DNA of 64,000 nucleotides from Helichrysum umbraculigerum (GCA_949592205.1 CATIUR010000004.1:65259837-65323836), one strand, 5' to 3'. Shown: positions 11,877 through 23,872, numbered from the stretch's first letter. Notes: generated by a model from the letters alone, not told the origin. A program made the numbers and translations.

Positions 11877-12183
11877 AGGTGATTATAAGTTGTTACCACT
11901 TCTAGTTATAACCTCGTTACCATTGTTAGTTTAAGTTGTTACCACTGTTAGTTATAAGTTGTTATCACTGTTAGTTATAACATAGTTACCACTGTTAGTT
12001 ATAACTTAGTTACCACTGTTAGTTATAACATAGTTACCACTGTTAGTTATAACTTAGTTACCACTGTTAGTTATAACATAGTTACCACTGTTAGTTATAA
12101 CATAGTTACCACTGTTAGTTATAACATAGTTACCACTGTTAGTTATAACTTAGTTACCACTGTTAGTTATAACTTAGTTTCCA
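11877..12183. repeat. GTTACCACTGTTAGTTATAAC tandem array
   Basis: About thirteen copies of a ~24-bp unit, each with CACTGTTAGTTATAAC. CTGTTA matches the plant MYB core CNGTTR, and GTTATAAC is itself palindromic. The array occupies the LTR core and is absent from the close relative K. Confidence 0.9.
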
Positions 12184-13519
12184 AAACAGCCCCTTTTTAT
12201 ATCTTTTTCTGATTTTTGGCTCGACGAACCTCTCGTTTTCTACACTTTTTAGTCAAAACCAAGACCCACCAAAAATCACAGATGTTCCCCTATGGGTCTA
12301 GTGTAAATCTGCACTTTATGGTAATTTTATAAGTTCATCTGCTATTTTTAACAAAAATCAACATGAAAGGTAGTCGGATTTGGTTCGGAAACGAGTAACA
12401 TTCAAAGATCAGCTTCTATACTTAAATCCGTACAGATCTGGAAAAAGTGTAAAACACGAAAGTTGTAGCTCTTTTCAATACGCAACTTTTAAAAAAAAAT
12501 TGGTTGTCTAACTCATCTTAGAGCTCGAGATATTAACGATTTTGTGGGACTGTTTTTGAGAGACAGAATCTGTCATACATACATACTTATGAAAAACGTT
12601 TTTAAGATTTAGATTTGGACATTATCAAGTTGTATGAACAATATATCATCTATATAAACATAATACAAGTATTTTATGAAAGTGTCGGGATTCTTACGAT
12701 GATCGAATGAAGAATCCGAAAAGGTGGAAGCGTAGCTCGCGTTCTCGTGATCGTTTTTGCTTCAATCGACTTGATGATCCAAAGAGGTTTTGATGGTGGA
12801 TTATGGTGGTGAAAGTGGCTGATTTTAGAGAGAGAAATATCAGAGATTAGAGAGAAAATGAGAGAGATTGAGTTGGTGATTGAATGAAGAAAGATGAGAT
12901 GATGGTGGTGGTTAAAGTCAAGAACAAGATCCATGTTTCATGGATCTTGTTTGGCTGATTTTTCCAAGTCAAAAAGGAGGTGGATTTTTGTTATATTTTG
13001 TCTCAAATAATTGGTATTATATCCGTGTTCGTTTACCCGATCGTTTAATTGTATATTTAGACGTTATGTATTATATATACGTTTTTAAATAACGAATAAG
13101 CTTTCGATATTTTTGAGTTGAAGTATTTTATCAAAATACTTGTTAATGAGTTATAAAAATATAACTTTGGTTGGTTTTGATTATCGAACGCGTTTCACTC
13201 ATTTTTGGTTGTGTATGATTGTTTTAGACGATATGAGTTTCTTTTGAAATATTATCGAAATAATATGTAATAAATAATGAGTTGTATTAAATAATAATTC
13301 TATATTACTTAATACTTGTTTTTCACCAATGCCGTATAAATGAATCGGAATTTTGGCCGATTTGATAATTGCACGATTTAATATAATCGCGTATTGATAT
13401 ATATATTCAACCATATATATATTTTGATACATAAAATTAGCCTAACATATAGAACTAATTACACGTATTTCTAAATGATTAGGAACTAAAAACTAGTTCT
13501 AATTTTTACGGGTGTCACA

Positions 13520-13534
13520 TTCTCCCCTTGTTAA
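13520..13534 (-). promoter_or_regulatory. Polypurine tract of A
   Basis: On the minus strand a purine-rich AACAAGGGGAGAA run directly precedes the 3' LTR. It is the expected plus-strand primer for retrotransposon replication. Confidence 0.85.
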
Positions 13535-13553
13535 GAGAATTTCGTCCCGAAAT

Positions 13554-16500
13554 TCAGTTCTGAATTGGTGCGTGAGTGGAGTCTGCAAATAAGTGAGGAT
13601 ACTTGAGTCGCATCTGGTCTTCCCGTTCCCAGGTGAATTCCGGACCTCGCCGCGAATTCCACCGAACTTTGACAATGGGAATACGACTTTGCTTAAGCTG
13701 TTTGACCTCACGGTCCATAATCTCCACTGGTGTCTCGACAAAATGAAGTTTGTCGTCGATTTGAATTTCCTCGAGCGGGATGATGAGTGTCTCGTCGGAC
13801 AGGCATTTCTTCAGGTTAGAAATGTGAAATGTGGGATGCACGCTACTAAGCTCTGGGGGTAGCTGCAATCGATAAGCGACTGGACCAATCCTTTAAAGGA
13901 TCTCAAAAGGTCCGATGTATCTAGGGTTCAACTTCCCACGTTTACCAAAACGGATGACACCTTTCCAAGGTGATACTTTGAGTAATACTCGATCCCCAAC
14001 TTGGAACTCGAGATGCTTGCGTCTCACATCAGCATAACTCTTCTGACGATCACGTGCGGCCTTCAGCCGTTGTTGGATACCAACGATCTTCTCGGTGGTT
14101 TCATGAATGATTTCCGGACCAGTGAGTTGGCTATCTCCAACTTCGGTCCAACAGATAGGCGATCGGCACTTACGACCGTACAGTGCCTCGAATGGTGCAG
14201 CTCCAATGCTGGTATGATAGCTGTTGTTGTATGAGAATTCACACAATGGCAAATGATGCTCCCAATTTGCACCGAAATCAATTACGCAGGCGCGTAACAT
14301 ATCTTCCAGTGTTTGAATAGTCCTTTCACTTTGGCCATCGGTTTGTGGATGATAGGCTGTACTCATATCTAAACGAGTACCCAATGACTTTTGCAATGAT
14401 TGCCAAAAGTTAGATGTGAATCGACTATCTCTATCAGAGATAATTGAGATTGGAACGCCGTGTCGGGATACGATCTCCTTCAAATAGATTCGTGTGAGAC
14501 GTTCCATTTTGTCGGTTTCCTTCATGGCAAGGAAGTGAGCAGATTTGGTTAAACGATCAACTATTACCCATATAGTATCGCAACCACTTGATGTTTTCGG
14601 GAGTTTAGTGATAAAATCCATAGCGATTTGCTCCCATTTCCATTCTGGAATGTCCGGTTGTTGAAGTAAGCCGGTGGGCTTCTGATATTCGGCTTTAACT
14701 TTTGAACATGTGAGGCACTTGCTGACATACGTGGCAATCTCTGCTTTCATGTTTGGCCACCAGTATGATCCCTTGATGCCATGATACATCTTGTCAGATC
14801 CAGGATGTATAGAATATTTGGACTTGTGAGCTTCATCCATCACAAAGTCTCGAAGATTCCCAAACTTGGGTAACCAGATTCGGTTTGCGAAGTATTTGAC
14901 CCCATTGGGTTTGGTTTCCAATTGATTCTCCATATTTCGCAAGGCCTCTTCCTTGATGTTTTCAGGTTTCAATGCTTCGAGTTGAGCAGTGAGAATTTGA
15001 ATGATGAGATCATTATGGATGGTTATGCTAAGAGCTCGGACTCGAAGTGGTTTTGTGCGCTCTTTGCGACTTAGGGCATCGGCAACTACATTAGCCTTCC
15101 CTGGATGATACTTGATCTCGCAATCATAGTCGGTGAGTAACTCGACCCAGCGACGTTGCCTCATATTGAGATCCTTCTGATCGAATATATGCTGGAGGCT
15201 TTTGTGATCGGTGAAGATGGTACATTTTGTGCCATACAGATAGTGTCTCCAGATCTTGAGAGCGAACACTACGGCTCCTAATTTGAGATCATGAGTTGTG
15301 TAGTTCTTCTCGTGAACTTTGAGTTGTCGGGAGGCGTAGGCAATAACCTTGTCTCGTTGCATCAACACGCAACCAAGACCTTGGTGTGAGGCATCGCAGT
15401 ATACCACGAAGTCTTCATTGCCTTCGGGTAATGATAGAATTGGTGCACTGCAAAGCTTTTGCTTCAATAGCTGAAATGCTGACTCTTGTTTATCAGTCCA
15501 ATCGAACTTCTTTTCCTTCTGAGTCAGTATTGTGAGAGGTTGAGCTATTTTGGAGAAATTCTCAATGAAACGCCGATAATAACCTGCCAGTCCTAAGAAT
15601 TGGCGTACTTCGGTCGGCGTCGTCGGCGCTTGCCAGCACTTGATAGCCTCAATCTTTGATGGATCTACATGAATTCCTTGACTATCAATCACATGACCAA
15701 GGAATTGAACGGTTTGCATCCAGAACTCACACTTGGAGAATTTAGCATATAACTCTTCGTGTCTAAGAAGTTCTAGAATGACTTTGAGATGTTGCGCGTG
15801 TTCCTGTTCATTGCGCGAGTAGATGAGAATGTCATCAATGAAGACAATGACAAACTTGTCGAGATATGGTTTGCACACTCGGTTCATAAGGTCCATGAAT
15901 ACTGCCGGTGCGTTAGTCAAACCAAAGGGCATCACTTGGAACTCATAATGTCCATAACGAGTTCGGAAAGCAGTCTTTGGGATGTCGATGTCACGAACTC
16001 GTAACTGATGATAACCTGATCTTAGATCTATCTTGGAATAGAGACTTGACCCCTGAAGTTGGTCGAATAGGTCATCAATACGAGGAAGTGGGTAACGGTT
16101 CTTGACGGTCAATTTGTTCAACTCTCTATAGTCGATACACATTCTGAATGAACCGTCCTTCTTTTTCACAAACAGAACCGGAGCTCCCCATGGTGAAGAA
16201 CTCGGTCTAATGAATCCCTTATCTAGGAGTTCCTGCAACTGAGTAGACAACTCCTGAAGTTCTGAAGGGGCTAAACGATATGGTGCTCGTGCAACAGGTG
16301 CTGCCCCCGGCACGAGATCGATCGAGAACTCAACTTGTCTCGGTGGTGGAAGGCCAGGTAAGTCTTCGGGAAAGACTTCTGGATAATCTCTAACAATGGG
16401 CACATCCTCAAGTCGTTTCTCTTCCGACTTTTTCTCCAAGACATGTGCAAGGATCGCCTGGTACCCTTTTCTAAGGTACTTGCGAGTTTTCATGCAGGAT

Positions 16501-17652
16501 ATGATATTCAGTCTCGTCCTACCGGTCTCCCCTTGTATGATTAGAGTACTACCGGTGACAAGAGGTATACGGACGATTTTGTCATAGCAGATAATTTCAG
16601 CTCGGTGCTTGGATAACCAATCCATTCCAATAATGACGTCGAAACTTCCAATTTCAACGGGTATAAGGTCAATAGAGAAGATTTCATTAGATAGATTTAA
16701 AGTGCAATTTGGTATTACACTGTCAGTCTCTATGAGTTTACCATTAGCTAACTCTACAATATACTTAGCATCTAAGGCAATAGGAGCAATGTTAAGCAAT
16801 TGACTAAACTCATCAGATATGAAGCTCCTATCAGCACCAGAATCAAATAGAACAGAAGCAGTAAGAATGTTGAGAAGAAACGTACCCGAGACCACATTCG
16901 GGTCTTGACGGGCCTCTCCTGAGTTCAGAACGAAAGCTCTTCCCTTCGCAGTGTTGTTACCCTTGTTCTTCAGCTTTGGGCAATCATTCCTAAAGTGCCC
17001 AGTTTCTCCACACTCATAGCAGGACTTTGGTTGGCTGGTGGTGGTGTTGGTGTTGACGGTAGTAGACCTACAGTCTTTGGTCAAATGTCCATACCTTTGA
17101 CATTTTCCACAAGGTGTGCTGCAAGGACCATCATGATGACGGCGACACTTTGAACAGTAGGGTTTATTTCCAGTGTAACCCTTGTTGAAACCAGAACCAG
17201 TGTTGAGGGTCTTATCAGACTCAGACCTCTTTGATGATGATTGGTTTTGAGTGGTGTTTCCAGACCACTTTCTCTTGTTGTTGTTACCTGAAGATGGAGC
17301 AGATGTCTCACGGCTGACAATCATGGCCATGAGTTCATGAGCAATTTCGATAGCTCTATCAAGGGTGGTTGGTTGCGCTGAAGCGACATTTCCCTGGATA
17401 TTCTCTGGTAGTCCGCGGATGTACTTCTTTATACTTTTTCCTTCCGTATCAACCAAGCCTGGGCACAACAGAGCAAATTGCTGGAACTTGGTGGTGTACC
17501 CAGCAATATCGTTCCCTTGTACCTCCAGATGCCAGAACTCGACTTCCAGTCGGTGTAGTTCTTCCTCGCGACAGTACTTCTCCCTTAGCTTTTTCTTCAA
17601 TTCAGGCCAAGGAAGTCGGTTTGCGATCTCGACGCCGATAGAGTTTGGACAT
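13554..17652 (-). pseudogene. Chromovirus A gag-pol, 5'-truncated, one stop
   Basis: On the minus strand, in order: the C-terminal part of gag capsid, two CCHC zinc knuckles, aspartic protease (LFDSGADRSF), reverse transcriptase with FIDD, RNase H (YCDASHQGLG), an integrase with HHCC and the D-D-E residues, and a chromodomain-like tail ending WNSRRGPEFTWERED. Polyproteins like this supply all proteins for Ty3/gypsy replication; the chromodomain is thought to steer integration. One in-frame stop at 13893-13895 separates the last ~105 codons, including the tail. The gag N-terminus, leader and 5' LTR are lost: homology to other gags ends at about 17652, where Athila DNA begins. The apparent start codon at 17681 lies in Athila DNA and is spurious. 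Confidence 0.9.
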
Positions 17653-17694
17653 CGCGAATGCACTAGCAGATCTTGGAGCACGCATATCCATTAT
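17653..17694 (+). pseudogene. Athila C protease fragment (left of D)
   Basis: On the plus strand this encodes NALADLGARISI, the retropepsin active-site region (Athila-type proteases have DLGA). The reading continues in frame across the D insertion into MPYTMYARLGLG at 27768. The ATTAT target duplication at 17690-17694 belongs to this site. Its left edge abuts A in opposite orientation, so a rearrangement has removed the start of the Athila element. Confidence 0.75.
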
Positions 17695-20600
17695 TGTTGC
17701 ACCCCCAAGACACGTGGCAGCGGAAGTAGGAGGTGTCACGGGGGCACCGACCAATCAAATATAATAACACCAAGATTAAAGCAAACGACCTCTATATGAG
17801 ACGTTTGAAAATAATTACATTACAATAATTCAAAAGTTTATAAAAGTATTTGGAGTTCGCATAAACCAATTAGAGATAACTAATACATTACTAAATAACA
17901 AAACACAGCGGAATGCAATCTAAACTCTTGATGTTTGAAAACAATGCGACTCGAGCTAAGCTTTCCAAAAGCTTCCTACTGCGGAGGGTTACCTGAGAAA
18001 TACATACTAAAAGGGTCAACATAAAGTTGGTGAGTTCATAGGTTTGCAGTAAATAAACAGTTGTGAACACAATCTAGTTAAAATATTGCACGAGTGCAAT
18101 GTAGTGAATATACAATTGTCATGAGCATCATAGTCGAAGCTTAACACGTCTGTAAAGTACAATCAAGTACCCGAAAATTTGCCCCCGTGAGTGCTAATCC
18201 AAAAACACTCATGTGAAACGAGTAAGAAACGCCCGTTTATACAGTACGGTTCGTGGTAGTGCGTGCTACCCCGGGCGGGGATGGTCAGTCCCAAATGGAT
18301 CCATTTACTAATACTCGCGCTTAAGTCGATAACTAACAACTATGATTCAGAGGCCTTCATTGGATTAATCGTAACTCATGCAAATCAGTATATCAGTAGT
18401 CTGTAAGTCTGTAAAATAGCAAGTATGTACATGTGTTCAGGTAAAAGCAATTGTATAAACATGTGTGTATGTATTCTGTACATTAATAGTCTGTAAGTCT
18501 GTAAGATAGCAAGTTTGTACATGTGTTCAAGTAAAAGTAGTTGTGTAAACCAGTTGTAGTATGTATTCTCCCCCAAAAAAATTAAAACAAGTAAAAAGAG
18601 GCTATGAAACTCACCTGAGTTCTAGCAAATAGTAAGCAAGCAGTGTCAATTAGCAAGTAAAGTGTGATCCAAGGTGCAATCTTCTAACGTCCTAAACGTA
18701 TAAGGTTGTATGAGTAGATGTCTCATAAGACCATCTATGGCAATTGTATAAGTGGGGGTCAATGTCCACTTAAGCCAATCGTGTAGGTGGAGGGTTTATG
18801 TCCACCTAAAGCTAGTTCACTCAACTAGTATATCCAAGTAAGTTGTTCAAGTTTGTTTATTAAATACGTGTACGACCCGTTGGTGAAAGCTTGTAATAAT
18901 AATACATTTAGACATTATTATTAATTTTGTTTTGTTGTATATTAGTTATTAGTACATATCGTATGTTGCAAACAGATTATTTAGTTCGTAAAAACCTTAA
19001 ACCGTAGGTCAAAGTTGGTCAACTCGTTGGTCAAAGCTGGTCAAAGTTGGTCAAACCTGGTCAAAGTTGGTCAAACTGGTCAAAGTTGGTCAAGGTTGGT
19101 CAAAGTCATTAATTAATTCACCCAACCCCATTTTGTTACCATTTTGCCAAAAATAGTAACTTTGTCGTTTTTAGGAACCGAGTCCCGTTTTTGATGACTT
19201 GGTCAAACCTACTCGGTTTGACCCGAAACTTTTACCCAACCCTTAGTTATGTTCATAGATCACAAAAAGTCATTCCTTCTATTTTTAGCAAGCCCGAAAG
19301 TGTCGGCTTTTATGTTATAACAAAATCAGTCCCAAACTTAGTTTTTCAGGTTTTCCAGCCACTTGTTCTAATTTTTAAAAATATCAAACGTCCAAAATCT
19401 AATACAACAAAATTTCCAGGGGCTACCCCAGTGTTACCTAGCTCCAGTAATTTTTATAAATTCTATTAAAATGTTTTACTATTTTTAATCGTTATTTCTC
19501 TCTCCTATACTCAGTTTTGGTGACATGCAAGAAGATTCATTTTCTGGGCATAATCTACAGATTTCTAGTCAAAGTGGTCAAGAGAAAAGTTGTAGACAAC
19601 GAATTATGTGAACTATTGGTTCTGGACTCAAGTCATTTAGAGGTGTGTAGCTCAAGTTATGGTCAATTACTGAGAGAAAAGTTTCTGACTTTGTAGGACA
19701 GATTGTCTATGTGATTTCACAAAAAAATATTAAAAATAGTAAACGAACTCATAAAAAGGTGAGGCCAGTCGAGTTTGAAAGATGACTTCTTGAATTTATT
19801 TTTAGACTATAAAAACGTCCAATTTCATTTAAAAATGACTGAGTTATGGTTTGGTACATTTCGTTTTACAATCTGGACAGAAAGTTATTTTTACATTTTT
19901 GTTACATTCAAGCTTTGAAAAACGATTTTTGAGCCAAGTTTTTGTTATATACAAGTTGAATGAACATAATAATTATGTTATAAGAGTATTAAGAAGAAGA
20001 GAATATCCTCACAATGGAGTTATGATGATGAGAAGAAGATGAGGATGCTTGTCTTGAAGTTTCCTTGCAAAATGATGCATTTTTGAAGTGGTGGTTTATG
20101 GTGGTCAATGGTGGTTATGTGGTGGTCAATGGTGGTGGTGTGGTGGTGTTATGATGGTTAATTTTTCAGATTTCTAGTGAGAGAAAGAACTAGAGAGAAG
20201 GTGGAGAGAGTTTGGTTGAAAATGAATTGAGTGAATGAGTGAATGTAAGTATTGCATGTATGTTGAATGGGTTAAGGGAACGAGTGAATTGCATGAAATA
20301 TCATTGGTGATGGGGGTGGTGGCTGGCCATGGGGGTCTCATTTGGTGGGTATTATGTTTTAAATTTTGTTTCCAGACTGTTTTTACGTATTTTGATCGTT
20401 TCCTCGTTATTTGTGTTAAAACGTTAAATCGCGTAACGTTTTCTTGTGTTATTTTAATTTGCGATATATTTGGGATTATTTTTCATTGAAGTATTATTAA
20501 TATACTTAAATTTGAGTTGTCAAAATATTAATTAGGGTTTCGTTTGGTTGCCGGGCTCAGTTGCGCGTTTTAACCGCATTTGTTACGTTTTAAACAAAAC

Positions 20601-20907
20601 GTCTAGGTTTTTCATGTATTATTATGTAAAAATAATAATATATGATAAATAACCTCTAAAAGTAGATTTAATTATTTATAGAAATGTTTTCACCAATGTC
20701 GTATATAATGTCGGACTCCGTCCGGTTGTTTCGCGTAATTTCAACAAATCACATAAGCATAATTTAAACAATTACGAAAGTGTATATTCACATAAATATA
20801 CAAATAGTTATAAGCAATTACAAGTATTTAGCCTAAATAATGTCTAAATACACATAATTAGGGTTTCAGTTAGGTTTAACGGTTAACCTAACGTGCCGGG
20901 TGTCACA
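17695..20907 (-). repeat. 3' LTR of D
   Basis: 3213 bp, from TGTTGCACCCCC (one change from TGTCGC in the partner) to GCCGGGTGTCACA. It is followed by a polypurine tract. It holds the TGGTCAA array at about 19010-19110. A duplication at 18390-18570 explains its longer candidate intron (17993-18614, 622 nt; hairpin 18017-18029). Confidence 0.92.
18385..18575. repeat. ~120-bp tandem duplication in the D LTR
   Basis: Two copies of a segment with AGTCTGTAAGTCTGTAA, GTACATGTGTTCA and GTAAAAG occur in tandem. The partner LTR has the same duplication at about 25260-25440, so it predates this insertion. Confidence 0.8.
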
Positions 20908-20924
20908 TTCTCCCCTTGTTAGGA
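20908..20924 (-). promoter_or_regulatory. Polypurine tract of D
   Basis: The complement of TTCTCCCCTTGTTAGGA directly precedes the 3' LTR on the minus strand. The stop-site hairpin (20926-20942, one mismatched pair) is adjacent. Confidence 0.85.
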
Positions 20925-20942
20925 GAATTTTGTCCCGAAATT

Positions 20943-21589
20943 AGCTTGTTGTCATAGTCTGTGGGGTGTCTAAAAATAGATGTGGATGTTCAACCTTGTT
21001 TTGCTGGTCGCCCATTGTTTGATAAATGTTCCACCAGTATCGAGAGGCGTGCGATCTATTTCCCCGTCGTAGACGTTTTCGGTGCGAATCTTACAGAAGC
21101 CAATTAATGGCAATGATATCATCGAGGAGAGAGTGGGGAGAGTAGGATTTCAATTTCGATGGGTATTAAGTTTCGTGTTTTGGATGTATCATTGACACAC
21201 AAGTCAAAGTAATAGTCATTCAAGGTCAAGTAATTAGTTTCGTAAAAGTATGGCGGAAAGGATTTCACCCATAAGTTCGTGTAGACGTGAGTAGGTCGTT
21301 GGGTTGCACGTAATATAAGTTATTAGAGACGCATTTCAATACATAATTCGTTAGAAGTCCCGCAGGTCTTTTAAAGTACAAGTCGTTATCGAGTGTTTAG
21401 AGGACATAAATCGTAATCTAAAAAAGGTCTATGTGGAGGATTTCGCTTGCTAAACTCAAAGAGTAAATTCTACGATGCGCTTAGCTTCTAAGTCGGTGGG
21501 AGTGATGTGGAGTAACGAGCTACACTAATTTAGTGTCGACTAAGATTTGAAATAGTCAGTGATTGAAAAGAAACGTACCCGTAACAAAG
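20943..21589 (-). pseudogene. D 3' noncoding region with protease vestige
   Basis: Just after the zinc-knuckle ORF stop, an alternative frame (about 21550-21590) reads VTGTFLFNH and then stops. It corresponds to the start of protease in the E, B and A polyproteins (TGTFL). Everything downstream in pol is gone. The remaining ~600 bp has no coding potential that I recognise. Confidence 0.65.
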
Positions 21590-22483
21590 TCAGGGGTTCT
21601 GTCGGGTGTTTTTGCTCAACTTCGGACATTCATTCCTAAAATGCCCAGCTTTCCCACACTTGAAACAATTTTTTACCTTACAATCCTTTATCTGGTGTCC
21701 ATAACATTTGCATTTGCCGCAGGGAGCACCACAGTGTTCTTTGTGATGATGGTTATAGTTTGGGTAGTAAGGCCTGAGTCCTTCATAGCCTTTCTTTTCT
21801 CCGGACCCCGTAGCATCGATCTTGACTACCTTCGGCCTATTTGTTAGTTGACGTTCTGGGTTATTGTTGGCATTTCCTTCCCATTTTCTCTTATTGTTTA
21901 ACACCTTTGCCCCATCGTCCTCTTCAGTAGGATCACTAGGTTGTGTCATTAGGTTTATCGAGTCACAAACCCCGTGAAATGTTTCTTGAAGGATTGGACA
22001 CAGTTGCATCAGTTGTGTTAAAGTGTTTTCCATGTTTATCAGGCGTTGTTCGTACTCAAGGATGCGCATGTCGCTCTGCTCAGCAAGGTGATGGAGGCTA
22101 GTGATTTCTTCCTGGGCATCGGCTAGTTGGGTAAGCATCGTGCTAAGGGTTTCTTTCATGTGGTAGGCAGTTTCCCCATTTATGGTAATAACAGCAGGGG
22201 TAGTAGCAGTGGATGAAGCAGTAGTAGGGGTTGTAGTAGTAAGGTTATGGGTGGGGTTAGCTTGGAGTGTCTCAGCAGTTTTTCCGGTAGTAAACAACAT
22301 CCGTGCTGCCATAGGGTTAGGTGAGGATTGCTCAGGTTCCTCCTCAGGTGTCATCGTCTCCAAGGGTTCATCTTCCAACAGTTTAATATCGTCAGCCAAA
22401 GTAAGTAGGTACGGGAATGTCGTTGGTTCATCACAGAGTTGGTTGTCGTCAGACACGTGTTTGTCTACAGAGGGACTCGCCAT
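21590..22483 (-). CDS. D-encoded coiled-coil and zinc-knuckle gag-like protein
   Basis: 297 residues on the minus strand. Residues 1-60 are acidic and about 78-95 Thr-rich. About 105-165 forms a likely coiled coil (repeated Leu/Met/Glu/Gln heptads, including LEYEQRLINMENTLTQL). A basic linker with KRKWEG follows near 200. Two CCHC knuckles lie at about 255-287 (CGKCKCYGHQIKDC and CFKCGKAGHFRNEC). The linker and knuckles match the nucleocapsid part of the E, B and A gags, but the usual capsid region (for example the conserved LTWWN in E) is not present. So it looks like a gag whose capsid was replaced by a coiled-coil segment. A role in RNA binding and particle co-packaging is inferred. The open frame suggests recent function. 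Confidence 0.7.
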   Translation of the reverse strand: MASPSVDKHVSDDNQLCDEPTTFPYLLTLADDIKLLEDEPLETMTPEEEPEQSSPNPMAARMLFTTGKTAETLQANPTHNLTTTTPTTASSTATTPAVITINGETAYHMKETLSTMLTQLADAQEEITSLHHLAEQSDMRILEYEQRLINMENTLTQLMQLCPILQETFHGVCDSINLMTQPSDPTEEDDGAKVLNNKRKWEGNANNNPERQLTNRPKVVKIDATGSGEKKGYEGLRPYYPNYNHHHKEHCGAPCGKCKCYGHQIKDCKVKNCFKCGKAGHFRNECPKLSKNTRQNP

Positions 22484-23522
22484 TTCCTACGAGAAAAGTG
22501 TTTTATCAAAACAATGGGTTTGTAAAAGAGGTGTTAGCCTTTAAAGTTGCATAAATTTCTGGTAGTGTAACTATCTCATGTTTTATTACAAAACCGTCGG
22601 TACCATTTCAGCTTAAATTAACGTTGTCAGTAGTATTACCTACGTTGTGATTTTTCTTTAGGTAGACTGTATGAAAATCAAGTGTTTGTACTTATAAAAT
22701 GTTCGTCTATCATAATGTCAACTTAATTGTTGCTAAAAGTTTCAGGATTTGGACCTTGTACAAATGATTAGATAAGTAGTTTAAAATTTTCAAAAAAGCT
22801 TCTATGAATCGTTATACGGAGAAGTTTGTGTAAAATTTGTTGGAAATTTTCTATGATGAGAATTTTTTTTTTTTTGAAGATTAAATGTTTGCTGAAAACT
22901 TGAGTCGGTTAAAATATGTTGGAAACTCTGGTCGTTGACAAGACGTTGAAAATTTATATCTAGCATTATTAGTTGAAAATTAGAAGTTACAAATAATTTC
23001 GGGATAGATGTTTGATGAAATTCCTTTGAAAGCTTGGATTGGTAGAAATTTGTTGAAAACTTTTTATTTTATAGTAAGGTATTGGGAAGTACGCTTGATT
23101 CTCGTAGTGGCATAGCCTTGACTGAAAGGGGATGAAAGAGGATAAAATAATGATTGAGATCTTTACATGAGAGCTAAGATTATCGCAGACGTGCTTGAAA
23201 TAATACGTGACATCGTAGTACGAAGGTTAATTGGACCTAGGTAATATGATTAGTGATCAATATGGTGAAAGATTAATAAAATATAGAATTCGAAGTTTAC
23301 AAAACATGCCGGGCATTGTTACATCCGGTCCACTACAAAAGTCTTATACAAAATGTGATGGGGTTTTATACACCCATCGGAATAGAACATGTGGTAGGAA
23401 CAATTTCGCCATACGTGAGTTTAACAAAACAGTTGTTTCTCCCGACAGTCGTAAGTCCAGTCATCATCGAGCTAACTCTAGCTATGTTCTCTGTCGTTTG
23501 GGCACGTCGTTCTACTTCTAAT
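22484..23522. other. D internal region, no gene recognised
   Basis: AT-rich DNA between the leader ORFs and the gag-like ORF. It has a run of T at 22867-22876 and repeated GTTGAAAA/TTTGTTGG words, but no supported coding region. Confidence 0.5.
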
Positions 23523-23870
23523 CTATTCTAGGTTCAGGTCGTGAGGGTAGTAACGTGCTTCAAGCATGTCGCTGTATCGTAGAGGTGCATGATGAATTAA
23601 GATATCCTCTGTTGATTGTTTGTACATCCATTTGATCCACATTTTTTTCCTTTGCTTTAAGTTAGTAGCTACCTCCCTCCAGTAGTGGATCCTATCCCTG
23701 ATTCGTTCGGAGAAAAGACGCATAAATCGTTCGATTTCATCAAAGTGCTGGGAAACATTTCCAATGTGTAGGTGTTGTGGTTGACTAATTGCATCGGCGG
23801 CGTCTGCACGAAGATGGTCCTAGTGGGTGGAGTATTGGTAGTAGTAGTAGTATAGTTAGCGAAAGGTCTA
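23523..23870 (-). pseudogene. D leader ORF, C-terminal part (conserved with E)
   Basis: The open frame on the minus strand starts with a Met at 23723 (66 residues), but coding-like sequence continues upstream without a start and seems frame-shifted from the ORF at 23873-24256. The last ~60 residues align with the E leader protein: R-I-x-D-x-I-x-Y-W, VATNL, WIK, KST and the C-terminal DMLEARYYPHDLNLE. Function unknown. This is the region that best shows a shared leader protein. Confidence 0.6.
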
Positions 23871-23872
23871 GT

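Larger units (their letters stand above)
10743..13519 (-). repeat. 3' LTR of chromovirus A
   Basis: It runs from TGTCGCACCCCC to GGGTGTCACA (2777 bp, minus orientation) and abuts a polypurine tract and pol on its right, so it is the 3' LTR. The first ~790 bp are about 98% identical by eye to solo LTR K, and the last ~250 bp are also close. The core differs and holds a tandem array. The partner 5' LTR is missing. The flanking AATAG before 10743 has no matching duplication I could find. Confidence 0.9.

Noticed and set aside
17653..17681. ATG at 17681 as start of the A polyprotein
   Set aside because: Homology to other gags ends near 17652; the codons before it are read from the opposite strand of Athila DNA.
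13593..17799. Plus-strand ORFs opposite A gag-pol, and the matching ORFs opposite B, E and I
   Set aside because: They are antisense shadows of the polyproteins and lack independent domains.
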